This document shows, in pieces, positions 25,190 through 34,199 of a DNA stretch of 41,054 nt. Numbering within the stretch: the stretch's first letter is position 1; each line of letters begins with the position of its first letter. Both the position numbers and the translations under genes were made by a program. The stretch spans positions 1-41,054 of the forward strand of contig NZ_LDRU01000057.1 of NCBI RefSeq assembly GCF_001476285.1, read 5' to 3'. Below the pieces are notes generated by a model. It was given only the letters and a program-made list of their open reading frames with translations, was not told the origin of the DNA and did no database searches. The stretch comes from Microbacterium testaceum (GTDB lineage: Bacteria > Actinomycetota > Actinomycetes > Actinomycetales > Microbacteriaceae).

Positions 25190-26707
25190 GTGCGTGCATG
25201 GATGGTGCGAGGCGGGCGGCATGGGGAACGCGAACAAGATGCGTTACGTGACGGACGCGCGCTGATCGGTTGGTCAGAAGTCGGCGATCTCTCGGGATTC
25301 TCGAGGGAAGAGATTCGAGATGCACTCAGCACGGCGCATCCAGGTGAGTCGAACTACCTGATTGGGAACTGGACGGGGCAGCTAGATCGTTTTGTCAACG
25401 AGATGCGCGTCGGGGACATCATGGTGATGCCGCTGAAGTCCGACGGCACTTTCGCGATCGGGACGATCAACTCGGATTACGGCTTCGACGCTGGGGAGGG
25501 CGAGCACTTCCGCGGCGTGGACTGGCAGCGGTCCGATGTCGAGCGCACCAGCCTGAAACACGATTTGCGCGCGTCCCTTAAGTCGCTCCTCACCGTGTGC
25601 GAGCTGTCTCGCTTTGGCTCGGTCGAACGACTGATGGCGGTGCAGGCGGGCGAACCAGACCCAGGTCCTGCGCGCGAGGGGAGTCCGCTCCCGAACCGTA
25701 TCGAGGACCTCTCGCGGAACACCCCAACGCCCATGACGGTGCGGGAACTGCTTGACATCGCCGAGGTCGACCGGCGGACAGCGCAATCAGTCGCGTCGAT
25801 AGATGAGCTGCTGCAAGCCTCGGGTCTCACGTCCGTCCCTTCAATTTCCGATGCCGAGATTGACGAGCAAATTGTCATCACCCCGCTGCAGGGCCATCCG
25901 CAGACGGATGCTTTCGAACAGGCTCCTCCCCTATCCGACAGCGAGCATGCAGTGGGATACCGGATCCATCAGATCCCTTCTGCTCGCCGCGCACCGGTAT
26001 CGGTCTCCCGAGACGACCTGATCTCCGATGCAAGGACGGCGATGCTGGAAGGTAACTTCTCTCAGCTCGCCGTTGTAGAAGCTGGAGGGCTCGCTGGTGT
26101 CATCACCTGGGAGTCCATCGCGATCGCACATATGCACGGCAACCCCACCATCGTCGCGGAAGCAATGACGACATCTCCCCCGACTGTCGCGCCGTACGCG
26201 AATGTGTTGGATGTCGTGTCTCAAATCGAGTCGAGTGGATACGTTTTCGTGCGTGGCGACGCAAACGAGATTGGCGGCATCGTCACGGTCGCCGATCTCA
26301 CGGCTGAGTTCGGCCGCGATCGCCGACCTCTTGTCATGATCGAGGAAATCGAATTGCGAATGCGCCGCGCGGTGAAGCGCCGGCTCACGGATGCCGACAT
26401 CGAACGGTCGCCGGCTCGCTGCAAAACTATCGACCGCCTGACCCTGGGCGCGTATCCCCATGTCTTCGACGACGACGAGAACTGGGAGAAGCTCGGATGG
26501 GCCGGGATCACACGAGAAAGGCTGCGCTCCCTTGTCGAGGGTATTGCCGAGGTTCGGAACAGCTTGATGCACTTTTCGCAAGACCCCCTGCCCGACTCGA
26601 CATTTGAAATGCTGGAGGGAACACTGCGACTGTTGCGGGCCGTCGATTCGTCGCGATCGGCACCAGGCCGATCAACAACCCCGAGGACGCCCCAGCACCG
26701 GATCTGA
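25190..26707 (+). CDS. Mrr-type N-terminal domain, CBS pair and HEPN ribonuclease fusion; candidate defence effector
   Basis: A 505-residue cytoplasmic protein of three recognisable parts. Residues 1-150 match the N-terminal domain common in Mrr-like type IV restriction proteins (AWMVRGGRHGE, LIGWSEVGDLSGF, WTGQLDRFVNEMRVGDIMVM, GTINSDYGF), thought to sense DNA. Residues 150-265 are a less clear linker with a short helical unit. Residues 265-376 form two CBS motifs (SQLAVVEAGGLAGVITWESI and YVFVRGDANEIGGIVTVADL), which usually bind adenine nucleotides. Residues 380-487 are helical with the HEPN RNase motif R-x4-H (RNSLMH, Arg456, His461). No PD-(D/E)xK nuclease is present. It is convergent with the type I restriction operon, 45 bases apart. 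The natural reading is a ligand-gated RNase for abortive defence; domains are seen, the function is inferred. GTG 25190 is chosen for its -10 spacing; ATG 25202 is an alternative. Confidence 0.85.
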   Translation: MRAWMVRGGRHGEREQDALRDGRALIGWSEVGDLSGFSREEIRDALSTAHPGESNYLIGNWTGQLDRFVNEMRVGDIMVMPLKSDGTFAIGTINSDYGFDAGEGEHFRGVDWQRSDVERTSLKHDLRASLKSLLTVCELSRFGSVERLMAVQAGEPDPGPAREGSPLPNRIEDLSRNTPTPMTVRELLDIAEVDRRTAQSVASIDELLQASGLTSVPSISDAEIDEQIVITPLQGHPQTDAFEQAPPLSDSEHAVGYRIHQIPSARRAPVSVSRDDLISDARTAMLEGNFSQLAVVEAGGLAGVITWESIAIAHMHGNPTIVAEAMTTSPPTVAPYANVLDVVSQIESSGYVFVRGDANEIGGIVTVADLTAEFGRDRRPLVMIEEIELRMRRAVKRRLTDADIERSPARCKTIDRLTLGAYPHVFDDDENWEKLGWAGITRERLRSLVEGIAEVRNSLMHFSQDPLPDSTFEMLEGTLRLLRAVDSSRSAPGRSTTPRTPQHRI

Positions 26708-26752
26708 TTCAGAAGCTGGCGCACCCGCCGAGGCACCGCACGCGTCCTCGAA

Positions 26753-29700
26753 TCAGCCGTGGGGTGCGCCCTTCTCTTTCAAATATTCGTAGAGCATCGC
26801 CGGCAGTGCCTTCCCGAGCTCCGCGAACAGCCCACCGTCGCCGAGGAGATCGTCGATGAACGCTGGCGTCTCTTCGCGCACCTCCACGACAGCCTTCGTG
26901 AACGCCTTCGGCAAAGCCGGCGACTCTGCGAACTGTTGGGGCGTGTTCACCTCGGCCTGCCGCGCAAGGTCATAGTCGAGGGCGAGCTTGCCGACGATGT
27001 GGTTCATCGTGATGTCGATGACACCGACGCCGTACTTATCACCAAGGCGTTCGTTGAGCTTCTCGATGATCTCTTCTAGAGCGCTGCGGTGCTTCTCGTG
27101 GATCGCCCCAGAGCCGATCGCGGTGATTGGGTCTAGACCTGGCCCCTTCTCCAGGTTGAGCTTCACGGCTTCGCCCGCGGTGATCTTGTACCCGGCGAGC
27201 TGCACCTGGGAGATGTCGACCGGCTCCTCGTAGGTCGCGGTGGATAGCTGCGGAAGTATCCGGCGGAAGAAATAGTGCCGACGCGGTAGGTCGGTGTCTT
27301 CGAGGTTGCGAGCCTGCGAGATGAAGTCGTAGAACTTCACGAACTGACCAGCGTCCGCCTTGAACAGTCTCAGCTCGTCCTGCTCATCCTTATCGGCATC
27401 GGTGACCGCGTTGAACCATCGCTTCTGGAACCGGTCGACCGCCGGCGCGGTTGCCGCCGACACCTTCGAGTTCGCGTTCGTCCCACTGGCGAGGGCTGCG
27501 TCGAACGCCTGCTCCACTTCGCTCATCGTGTAGATCCCCGACGCATCGAGCTTCGTGACGAGGTCGTAGATGAGGTTTGGGTCGGTGAGCGCGGTCAGCT
27601 CCGCCTTGCGGTAGTAGTCCTTGAACGCATCGAGCACGTCGAGGGGCTCGTTGACGAAGTCGAGAACGAAGGTCTTGTCCTTGCCCGCATACGTGCGGTT
27701 CAACCGCGACAGAGTCTGTACGGCCTGAACGCCGCCGAGCTTCTTGTCCACGTACATGGCAACAAGACGCGGCTGGTCGAACCCGGTCTGGAACTTTTCC
27801 GCGACGATCATCACGTTGAACGTCGACGGCTTGAATGCCTCCGCGAGGTCCGAGGAGTGCAGGCCATAGTTCTGCGTCTTCTCCGTCAGCCCGTCACCCA
27901 CGTCGTCAGGGTCGTCGACCGTGCCCGAGAACGCCACCAACGACCGGACACCCTGCACACCGGCATCCGTGATGTAGGCATCGAGGTACTTCTTCCACCG
28001 CACCGCCTCCTTACGCGACCCGGTGACGACCATCGCTTTCGCCTTACCGTCGAGCAACGGCTTCGCGTAGGCGGAGAAGTGCTCCACGACGATCTTGGCT
28101 TTCTGGCTGATGTTCGTCGAGTGCAACCGCACGTACTGCACGAGTGCCTTCACTGCGGTTGACTCGTCGACGTCACCGTGCGCGTCATAGTCCGCACCCG
28201 GGTGCTGCAGCTTCCACGCCACCTTATAGGGGGTGTAATTCTGCAGCACGTCGAGGATGAAGCCCTCCTCGATCGCCTGCTGCATCGAATACAGATCGAA
28301 CGGCTCCGGCGTCGCATCCGAGCCCGCCCCCTCCGGGACCCGCCCGAACAGTTCGAGAGTCTTGGCCTTCGGGGTCGCGGTGAACGCGAAGTAGGAGATG
28401 TTGGGGGCGGAGGCGGTGACCTCCATGGCCCACTGCAGGTACGCCTCCGAGTTGATCGGCGCGCCTTCGGCGACCGCGGCCTGCTCATCTGGGGACAGCA
28501 CCTTCGTCAACGCGCCCGCCGTCGATCCGGTCTGCGACGAGTGCGCCTCATCCGCGATCACCGCAAACCGACGCCCCTTCAACTCGGGCAGTGTTTGGAT
28601 CGCGGTGATCAGCGCCTCGAAGGACTGGATTGTCACGATCACAATGTTCTTTCCACCGCTCAGCGCCGCCGCGAGTTGCTTCGACTTCGACTCACCCGCA
28701 TCCTTCGTGATCGACTGCACCACTCCGGCCTGCTTCTCGAACTGGCCGATCGCGTCCTGCAGCTGCTTGTCCAGCACCGTCCGGTCTGTGACGACCACGA
28801 CCGTGTCGAACACCCGCACGTTCTGCTCGTCGTGAAGCTGGGAAAGGCGGTGTGCGAGCCAAGAGATCGAGTTCGTCTTCCCCGACCCCGCCGAATGCTG
28901 CACCAGGTATCGGTTCCCGGGCCCCTCTGCCCGTGCCGTCTCGACCAGTCGGGTGACGGCCCGCCACTGGTGGTACCGAGGGAACAGTACCTTCTCCGTC
29001 TTCGTCTTCTGCCCTGTGTCGGGGTCGACATCGACTTCGACCTGCAGGTTCACGAACGACCCCAGCAGCTCCAACCATGTATCGCGCTGCAGGATTTCCT
29101 CCCAGAAGTACGAGGACACCGACCCGTTCGGGTTCGGCGGGTTCCCCGCGCCCTCATCGGCTCCCTTATTGAAGGGCAGGAACCTGGTCGCGGCACCAGC
29201 GAGCTGCGTCGTCATCCGCACCTCGGAATTCGACACCACGAAGTGCACCAGCGACCGCTTCGCGAAAGCGAACAGCGGCTCACCCGCCGGTGACCGGTCG
29301 AACCGGTACTGGTTCACCGCGTTCCCGATCGACTGCGTGAAGTCCGTCTTCAACTCGACCGTCGCAACCGGGATGCCATTCGCGAACAGCACCAGATCTA
29401 ACGCCTTATTCGGATGCTTCACCGAGTAATGCACCTGACGCATCACCCGCACCCGCATCTTCCCGGACGCCGCAAGCGTGTCGGGATTCTGCGTCGTCGC
29501 TGGGCGGAACTGCGCCAACCGGAACTTCACCGCACCCCCATGCAACGGCACCATCGAGAACCCCTCATGCAGAATCCGGATCGTGCCGCCGTTCTTCAGT
29601 GGATCAAGATCCAGCGACTTCGCCAAACGAGTCAGGATGTCGTGACCCGCCGCCTCACGCTGCGCAGCGGTATCGCCGTGGCGGACGACCTTCGCGAACT

Positions 29701-29869
29701 CTGTCGGCTGCGAATCCTCCAGCCAGCCGAGCACGTCCTCGGGGAACAGCGCGAGTTCACGGTCGTAGCCTGCATCGCTCGGCGAATAGAGCCACCCGTT
29801 CGCGGCGAGATGCTCGGCAATCTCGTTCTCCAGCACCGACTCCAGATGCGCCCCAGCAACACCACTCAC
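26753..29869 (-). CDS. hsdR: Type I restriction enzyme, R subunit
   Basis: The 1,038-residue HsdR cuts and translocates DNA lacking the host mark. Residues 155-175 hold the nuclease site (DLVLFANGIPVATVELK: Asp158, Glu172, Lys174). The SF2 motor follows: Walker A SAGSGKT (Lys331), DEAH box at 440-443, SAT-like FTATPKAKT, and later helicase motifs (EKFQTGFDQPRL, VQTLSRLNRTY). The C-terminal region contacts the methylase. The length is normal and I see no break. The start overlaps the hsdS stop as ATGA, so expression is coupled. Its stop is 45 bases from the convergent CBS-HEPN gene. Confidence 0.96.
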   Translation of the reverse strand: MSGVAGAHLESVLENEIAEHLAANGWLYSPSDAGYDRELALFPEDVLGWLEDSQPTEFAKVVRHGDTAAQREAAGHDILTRLAKSLDLDPLKNGGTIRILHEGFSMVPLHGGAVKFRLAQFRPATTQNPDTLAASGKMRVRVMRQVHYSVKHPNKALDLVLFANGIPVATVELKTDFTQSIGNAVNQYRFDRSPAGEPLFAFAKRSLVHFVVSNSEVRMTTQLAGAATRFLPFNKGADEGAGNPPNPNGSVSSYFWEEILQRDTWLELLGSFVNLQVEVDVDPDTGQKTKTEKVLFPRYHQWRAVTRLVETARAEGPGNRYLVQHSAGSGKTNSISWLAHRLSQLHDEQNVRVFDTVVVVTDRTVLDKQLQDAIGQFEKQAGVVQSITKDAGESKSKQLAAALSGGKNIVIVTIQSFEALITAIQTLPELKGRRFAVIADEAHSSQTGSTAGALTKVLSPDEQAAVAEGAPINSEAYLQWAMEVTASAPNISYFAFTATPKAKTLELFGRVPEGAGSDATPEPFDLYSMQQAIEEGFILDVLQNYTPYKVAWKLQHPGADYDAHGDVDESTAVKALVQYVRLHSTNISQKAKIVVEHFSAYAKPLLDGKAKAMVVTGSRKEAVRWKKYLDAYITDAGVQGVRSLVAFSGTVDDPDDVGDGLTEKTQNYGLHSSDLAEAFKPSTFNVMIVAEKFQTGFDQPRLVAMYVDKKLGGVQAVQTLSRLNRTYAGKDKTFVLDFVNEPLDVLDAFKDYYRKAELTALTDPNLIYDLVTKLDASGIYTMSEVEQAFDAALASGTNANSKVSAATAPAVDRFQKRWFNAVTDADKDEQDELRLFKADAGQFVKFYDFISQARNLEDTDLPRRHYFFRRILPQLSTATYEEPVDISQVQLAGYKITAGEAVKLNLEKGPGLDPITAIGSGAIHEKHRSALEEIIEKLNERLGDKYGVGVIDITMNHIVGKLALDYDLARQAEVNTPQQFAESPALPKAFTKAVVEVREETPAFIDDLLGDGGLFAELGKALPAMLYEYLKEKGAPHG

Positions 29870-31161
29870 GCAGCCACCCCCACGTCGACTTTCCCCGTCA
29901 CCGCAGCCGTAATCAGGGCGGTGCGACGCTCGCGAGCGAGCGTGACCCCCCGCTCCGCTATGCGAATCGACTCATCGATCCGCGCCGTGGAGTGCCGCAG
30001 TCGCGCCGCGATCGCGCGTTGCTCCGAGACTGGCGGAAGACCAACCCACATTTGCCCAAGATGAGACGGCCCAAAATGTTGAATAGTCGAGCCCGTCTTC
30101 AATGCCTCCACCTGCATCAGGAACTCTTCCGATATAAAGAACCACTTCGCGAAGTCGCGCAGCATCTTTCCCTGGCTGATCCGGATGATCCCCGTATACG
30201 GTACGGCGCCCACAACGTCGTCTGTCGCAACCTCGGCGATCGTGCCCATGCTTGCGCTCGCACTGATGAGTAGGTCCCCCAGCGCGACTCGGAAGCGCGA
30301 CCACCGATCGCGAACGAGATCGGGGTCCAGGAAGTTGCATCCCTCAAGCGTGGCCGTTGCCGTGTTTACCGACGAGATCCGGAGAAGCGGGACCCCAGCG
30401 TCGCGGAAATCCGCCGCCATTATCCCCGGGCCCTCTTGATACCCGACAGCTCGCTTTAGCGGGGTGAGTGACCAGTGCGCTGGCATGGTGCCCGAAGCCA
30501 GCTTCGGGGCATCGACCAGATGAAATGACGCATCAAGTCCACGCGATACCGCCCGAGCGATCTGACTCGCGCGGCGTTCGGCGAGGAGGGCGATGAGTTC
30601 CTCGTTCTTCGCGATGAACGCGTCGATCTGCGCCGTCTCCCGATCCAGATAGTCCGCAATCACGCGCTGCTCCTCGATCGCCGGACGTGGCAAGGGGATC
30701 AGTGCGAACTGCCCGTAGCGGATCGACTGCCCGTCGCGGAGTTGATCGGTCGTGGTCTGGAGAGCCTGGATATAGAGGTCGCTCTTGAACAGGTACTTGA
30801 AGAATCGAGGGTCGAGGGCCACCTTCGGCTTCAGCACCGTGTACGCCGCACTCACCTTGCCCGGAATGCTCGCGAACTCGAGCCCGCCCTGAAAGCTTCG
30901 AAGATGGCTGACGTAGTCGCCCGCCTCGACGTGACGCATGTTGTCAGCGCCCGACAGATTGAGCACAACCTTACTGCCCGTGGTCTCCATGTACTCCGCC
31001 TGCGGCAGCACGCCGTACTTTTGCGACGGCGTCAGGTGCACGTCGGTTGCCAAGCTCTTTTGCTTGCGCTCGCCGAACAGCGCGCGCGCAGGGACAACAG
31101 GCCAGCCCGCCGGAGTATCCCCGAGCCACGCCACCCCGGAGTCACGGAGCTCTCTTGTCAT
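29866..31161 (-). CDS. hsdS: Type I restriction-modification specificity subunit
   Basis: The 431-residue HsdS decides the DNA target. It has two target-recognition domains (about residues 15-155 and 215-385), each followed by a conserved coiled-coil region: EEQRVIADYLDRETAQIDAF after the first and SEQRAIAARLRHSTARIDES after the second. The target would be a bipartite sequence, which cannot be read from the protein by eye. It overlaps hsdM by four bases upstream (ATGA) and hsdR downstream. The two recognition domains look slightly lower in GC than hsdM, as expected of exchangeable parts. Confidence 0.95.
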   Translation of the reverse strand: MTRELRDSGVAWLGDTPAGWPVVPARALFGERKQKSLATDVHLTPSQKYGVLPQAEYMETTGSKVVLNLSGADNMRHVEAGDYVSHLRSFQGGLEFASIPGKVSAAYTVLKPKVALDPRFFKYLFKSDLYIQALQTTTDQLRDGQSIRYGQFALIPLPRPAIEEQRVIADYLDRETAQIDAFIAKNEELIALLAERRASQIARAVSRGLDASFHLVDAPKLASGTMPAHWSLTPLKRAVGYQEGPGIMAADFRDAGVPLLRISSVNTATATLEGCNFLDPDLVRDRWSRFRVALGDLLISASASMGTIAEVATDDVVGAVPYTGIIRISQGKMLRDFAKWFFISEEFLMQVEALKTGSTIQHFGPSHLGQMWVGLPPVSEQRAIAARLRHSTARIDESIRIAERGVTLARERRTALITAAVTGKVDVGVAA

Positions 31162-33107
31162 GCCTCGACCGCCGTGAGCATTGCGCGGAGGTCGTCCATG
31201 ACGGCGTCGAGGTCGCGGTCGATCTCCTCAAGTGGGCGGGGTGGGCTGTACCGGTAGAAGTGGCGCGTGAAGGGGATCTCGGCCCCTTCCTTGGTCTTCG
31301 ACGGGTCGATCCACGCGTCGGGTGCATAGGGGAGGACCTCGCGGGCGACGTAGTCGTCGACATCCTCGTCCCACGGCACGTTTTCAGTGTCGCGGAGCGA
31401 CGCATCCGCCTCCGGGTTCCCCTTCGCATCCGTACAGGTGTCGGCGGAATCGTCCTTCTCCCCGAGCTCGCTGGTCACAATCTTGAGCAGCGGTGCGGGG
31501 AGTGTAAGGCCTTCGGCTTTCGCGGCATCCTTCAGAACCTTCTGGAACTCGGCCCGGTTCTTCCACACCGTGCCGGTGCCGAGCCGATCGAGCGCGGCGC
31601 GGAGGGCTGCGGCATCCGTCTTGCTCAACTTCTGGATCGCCTTGGCTTCAAATACGGCGTCAATGCGTTCGGGAGTGGCCTGCCAGCTGAGTTTGAGGGG
31701 ACGTTCGACCGTGATGGTGCGGTAGAGGAACTCCTCGTTGCGGAAGATCTTCGAGTACTCGCTGTCCTCGAATCCGGCGTACAGACCGACAATGGTCTCA
31801 ATGTTCTTCGAGGAGAGTTCGTTGCGCTTGGAGCCGAGTCCCTTTCGGAGCTTGCTGAACATCTCGCGGCCGTCAATGAGCTGAACCCGGCCCTCGCGGT
31901 TCTCGTCTTTGCGGTTGGTGAGGACCCAGATGTAGGTGGAGATGCCGGTGTTGTAGAACATGTCCTTCGGCAGCCCGATGATCGCTTCGACGAGGTCGTT
32001 GTCGAGCAGCCACTTGCGGATGTTCGACTCGCCGCCGCCGGCGCCGCCGGAGAACAGGGGCGACCCGTTGAGGACGATCGCCATGCGGGAGCCGCCATCC
32101 TCGGATTTGCGCATCTTCGACACCAGGTGGAGAAGGAACAGCATGGCGCCGTCGCTGACGGCGGGGGTGCCGGGGCCGAAGCGGCCGTTGAATCCGAGCT
32201 TCGAATGTTCGTCGTCGACGTAGGCGCGCTGGTCTTTCCAGTCGACCCCGAAAGGCGGGTTGGAGAGGCCGTAGTCGAACTTCTTGTCGTCGAAGTGGTC
32301 TTCGGTGAGGGTGTCGCCGAGGGCGATGTTGTCGACGTCCTGGCCCTTGATGACCATGTCGGCCTTGCAGATCGCGTACGACGCGTCGTTGTAGTCCTGC
32401 CCGTACAGGCTCAGCTGGATGCCCGGGTTCAGGGTGCGCAGGTACTCGTCGGCGACGGAGAGCATGCCGCCCGTGCCAGCGGTCGGGTCGTAGATCGACC
32501 GCACCACCCCCGACTTCGCGAGCGCGTCGTCGTCGAGCGCGAACAGCAGCTCGACCATGAGCTTGATGACCTCGCGGGGGGTGTAGTGGTCGCCCGCGGT
32601 CTCGTTCGACTTCTCGTTCGCGAACCGGATCAGCTCCTCAAACACGAGGCCCATCTGGATGTTGCTGACCGCGCGGGGGTGGAAGTCTGCCTGCGCGAAC
32701 TTCTCCGTCACCGTGAACAGCTTGTTCTTCTCTGCCAGCTTGTTCAACGTCTTGTCGAACTCGAACCGCTCGAAGATGTCGCGCACGTTCGGAGAGAACC
32801 CCGCAAGGTACGACGACAAGTTCGCTCGGAGGTCCTGCGGGTCGGCGACGAGCTTCGCGAAGTCGAACGGCGACGTGTTGTAGAACTGGTGGGCCGCCGC
32901 GTCCGTCAGCTTCATGTGCCGCAACAGTTCTGGGGCGTCAGCGACGGTCGGCAGGAGCTTTAGAACCTCCCCCTTCGTATCGGCCAGCACCGCGTCGAGC
33001 CGCCGGAGCACCGTGAACGGGAGGACGACCGAGCCGTACTCAGAGGGCTTGAACGGACCTCGCAAAGACTCGGCAATGTTCCAGATGAAGTTGACATGGT
33101 TGACCAC
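31158..33107 (-). CDS. hsdM: Type I restriction-modification methyltransferase subunit
   Basis: The 649-residue HsdM methylates adenine N6 with S-adenosylmethionine. The N-terminal helical domain (FIWNIAESLRGPFKPSEYGS) is followed by the catalytic domain with motif I DPTAGTGGM (about 207-215) and motif IV NPPF (283-286). The C-terminal part (about 500-649) contacts HsdS. The start is GTG 33107 with GGAG upstream. It is first in the hsdM-hsdS-hsdR operon; the order and tight overlaps ensure methylase is made before the nuclease. A palindrome overlaps the likely -35 box of its promoter. Confidence 0.96.
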   Translation of the reverse strand: MVNHVNFIWNIAESLRGPFKPSEYGSVVLPFTVLRRLDAVLADTKGEVLKLLPTVADAPELLRHMKLTDAAAHQFYNTSPFDFAKLVADPQDLRANLSSYLAGFSPNVRDIFERFEFDKTLNKLAEKNKLFTVTEKFAQADFHPRAVSNIQMGLVFEELIRFANEKSNETAGDHYTPREVIKLMVELLFALDDDALAKSGVVRSIYDPTAGTGGMLSVADEYLRTLNPGIQLSLYGQDYNDASYAICKADMVIKGQDVDNIALGDTLTEDHFDDKKFDYGLSNPPFGVDWKDQRAYVDDEHSKLGFNGRFGPGTPAVSDGAMLFLLHLVSKMRKSEDGGSRMAIVLNGSPLFSGGAGGGESNIRKWLLDNDLVEAIIGLPKDMFYNTGISTYIWVLTNRKDENREGRVQLIDGREMFSKLRKGLGSKRNELSSKNIETIVGLYAGFEDSEYSKIFRNEEFLYRTITVERPLKLSWQATPERIDAVFEAKAIQKLSKTDAAALRAALDRLGTGTVWKNRAEFQKVLKDAAKAEGLTLPAPLLKIVTSELGEKDDSADTCTDAKGNPEADASLRDTENVPWDEDVDDYVAREVLPYAPDAWIDPSKTKEGAEIPFTRHFYRYSPPRPLEEIDRDLDAVMDDLRAMLTAVEA

Positions 33108-33163
33108 AGGTAGGCACTCCGAAGATCGAGCAGCGAGCAGGCGGCGTCAGTGCCGCGATCTCC

Positions 33164-33197
33164 TCAATACTCGCTCATCGTTGGACGTTCAACGATG
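33164..33197 (-). promoter_or_regulatory. hsdM promoter with palindrome over the -35 box
   Basis: On the minus strand, TTGAAC (33192 to 33187), a 17-base spacer and TATTGA (33169 to 33164) form a plausible promoter about 50 bases before hsdM. The arms CATCGTTG (33176-33183) and CAACGATG (33190-33197) make an almost perfect palindrome that covers the -35 box, a fitting place for a repressor. Confidence 0.65.
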
Positions 33198-33285
33198 GCC
33201 GCCACCGCGTCGCGGATCTCTTGCACAGGACCTGGCATCCACGCGGCCGAAATCGCGCCCTCACCGTGAACTATCCCGGCCCCCC

Positions 33286-34122
33286 TCAACGAAACAGCTC
33301 GACGTGATCGACAACCCACGCGCGGAAGGTGCGAGACGGGCGACCCGTGATGCGGGTGTACTCATCGGAGATGGGTGGAGTCGCACCGACCGCCTCGCGC
33401 CAGTCCTTGATGATCTGCCGCACCCACACCTCGGGGACGGACCGCGACAGCATCGCCGACGACTCCGCCTCGGTCTGTTCGATCACCGCCACCGGGCGTC
33501 CGATGACGTCGCCGATCAGCGCGACCTGCTCGCGGAGGGTGAGACGCTCCGGTCCGGTGAACACCGGCGCGGCGCCGACGAGGGCATCGGTGGTGAGGGC
33601 GACCACGGCGACATCGGCGATGTCCTGTTCATGAATGGGCGCCTGCACCGCCTCGGGGTACGGCAGCGGAACGGCGCTCTCACCCTTCACGCCCCAGCTC
33701 CAGCGGGCCGCGTTGCTCGCGAATCCGCCCGGCCGCAGGAATGTATACGCGAGGCCCGACCGCACGACGGCCTCCTCCACCCGGAGGAAGCGCGACCCGT
33801 TGAAGTCCTCGGCCGCCCCCGGAAACGTCACGGACGACGACGACAGCACGACCACGTGACGCACGCCCGCGGTCGCGAAGGTCGCCAACAATGCCTCCGG
33901 CTCGGCGAGGTCGGCGTAGAGGAAGACGCGCTCGACACCCGTCAGGGCGTCGGTGAATGACGCCGGGTCATCAAGATCCGCCGCGAACACCTCCACCTCG
34001 GCGGGCAAAGCCAGCTTCTGCGGCGTGCGGCTGGTCGCGCGCACCCGCTCGCCACGATCGAGCAGGCCCGCGACGACCGCACCACCCACGGCGCCACTGG
34101 CACCAACAACGAGAACCGACAT
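33286..34122 (-). CDS. NmrA-like/SDR-type NAD(P)-binding oxidoreductase
   Basis: The 278-residue protein has a Rossmann N-terminus MSVLVVGASGAVGGAVVAGL and an atypical short-chain dehydrogenase body of the NmrA/QOR2 class (HVVVLSSSSV, LRPGGFASN, HEQDIADVAV, LTLREQVALIGDVIGRPV). Such proteins act as quinone reductases or redox sensors. ATG 34122 is chosen because AAGGAG precedes it; a longer form from 34155 would cover the operator. It is divergent from a TetR gene, and two abutting palindromes lie between them, so the TetR protein very likely represses it. Confidence 0.92.
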   Translation of the reverse strand: MSVLVVGASGAVGGAVVAGLLDRGERVRATSRTPQKLALPAEVEVFAADLDDPASFTDALTGVERVFLYADLAEPEALLATFATAGVRHVVVLSSSSVTFPGAAEDFNGSRFLRVEEAVVRSGLAYTFLRPGGFASNAARWSWGVKGESAVPLPYPEAVQAPIHEQDIADVAVVALTTDALVGAAPVFTGPERLTLREQVALIGDVIGRPVAVIEQTEAESSAMLSRSVPEVWVRQIIKDWREAVGATPPISDEYTRITGRPSRTFRAWVVDHVELFR

Positions 34123-34135
34123 GACAACTCCTTTA

Positions 34136-34161
34136 CGAACAGCGTTCGCGAACAATGTTCG
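34136..34161. promoter_or_regulatory. Two abutting TetR-type operators between divergent genes
   Basis: CGAACAATGTTCG (34149-34161) is a perfect palindrome around one central base; CGAACAGCGTTCG (34136-34148) is a close second copy directly next to it. They lie between the NmrA-like and tetR-type genes, 14 bases from the former. Confidence 0.8.
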
Positions 34162-34187
34162 TCACGAATGCCGATCGCGTCAAGTGA

Positions 34188-34193
34188 TAGCGT
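34188..34193 (+). promoter_or_regulatory. -10 box of leaderless tetR-type gene
   Basis: TAGCGT ends six bases before the ATG at 34200; no ribosome site is present. Confidence 0.6.
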
Positions 34194-34199
34194 GTCTGC

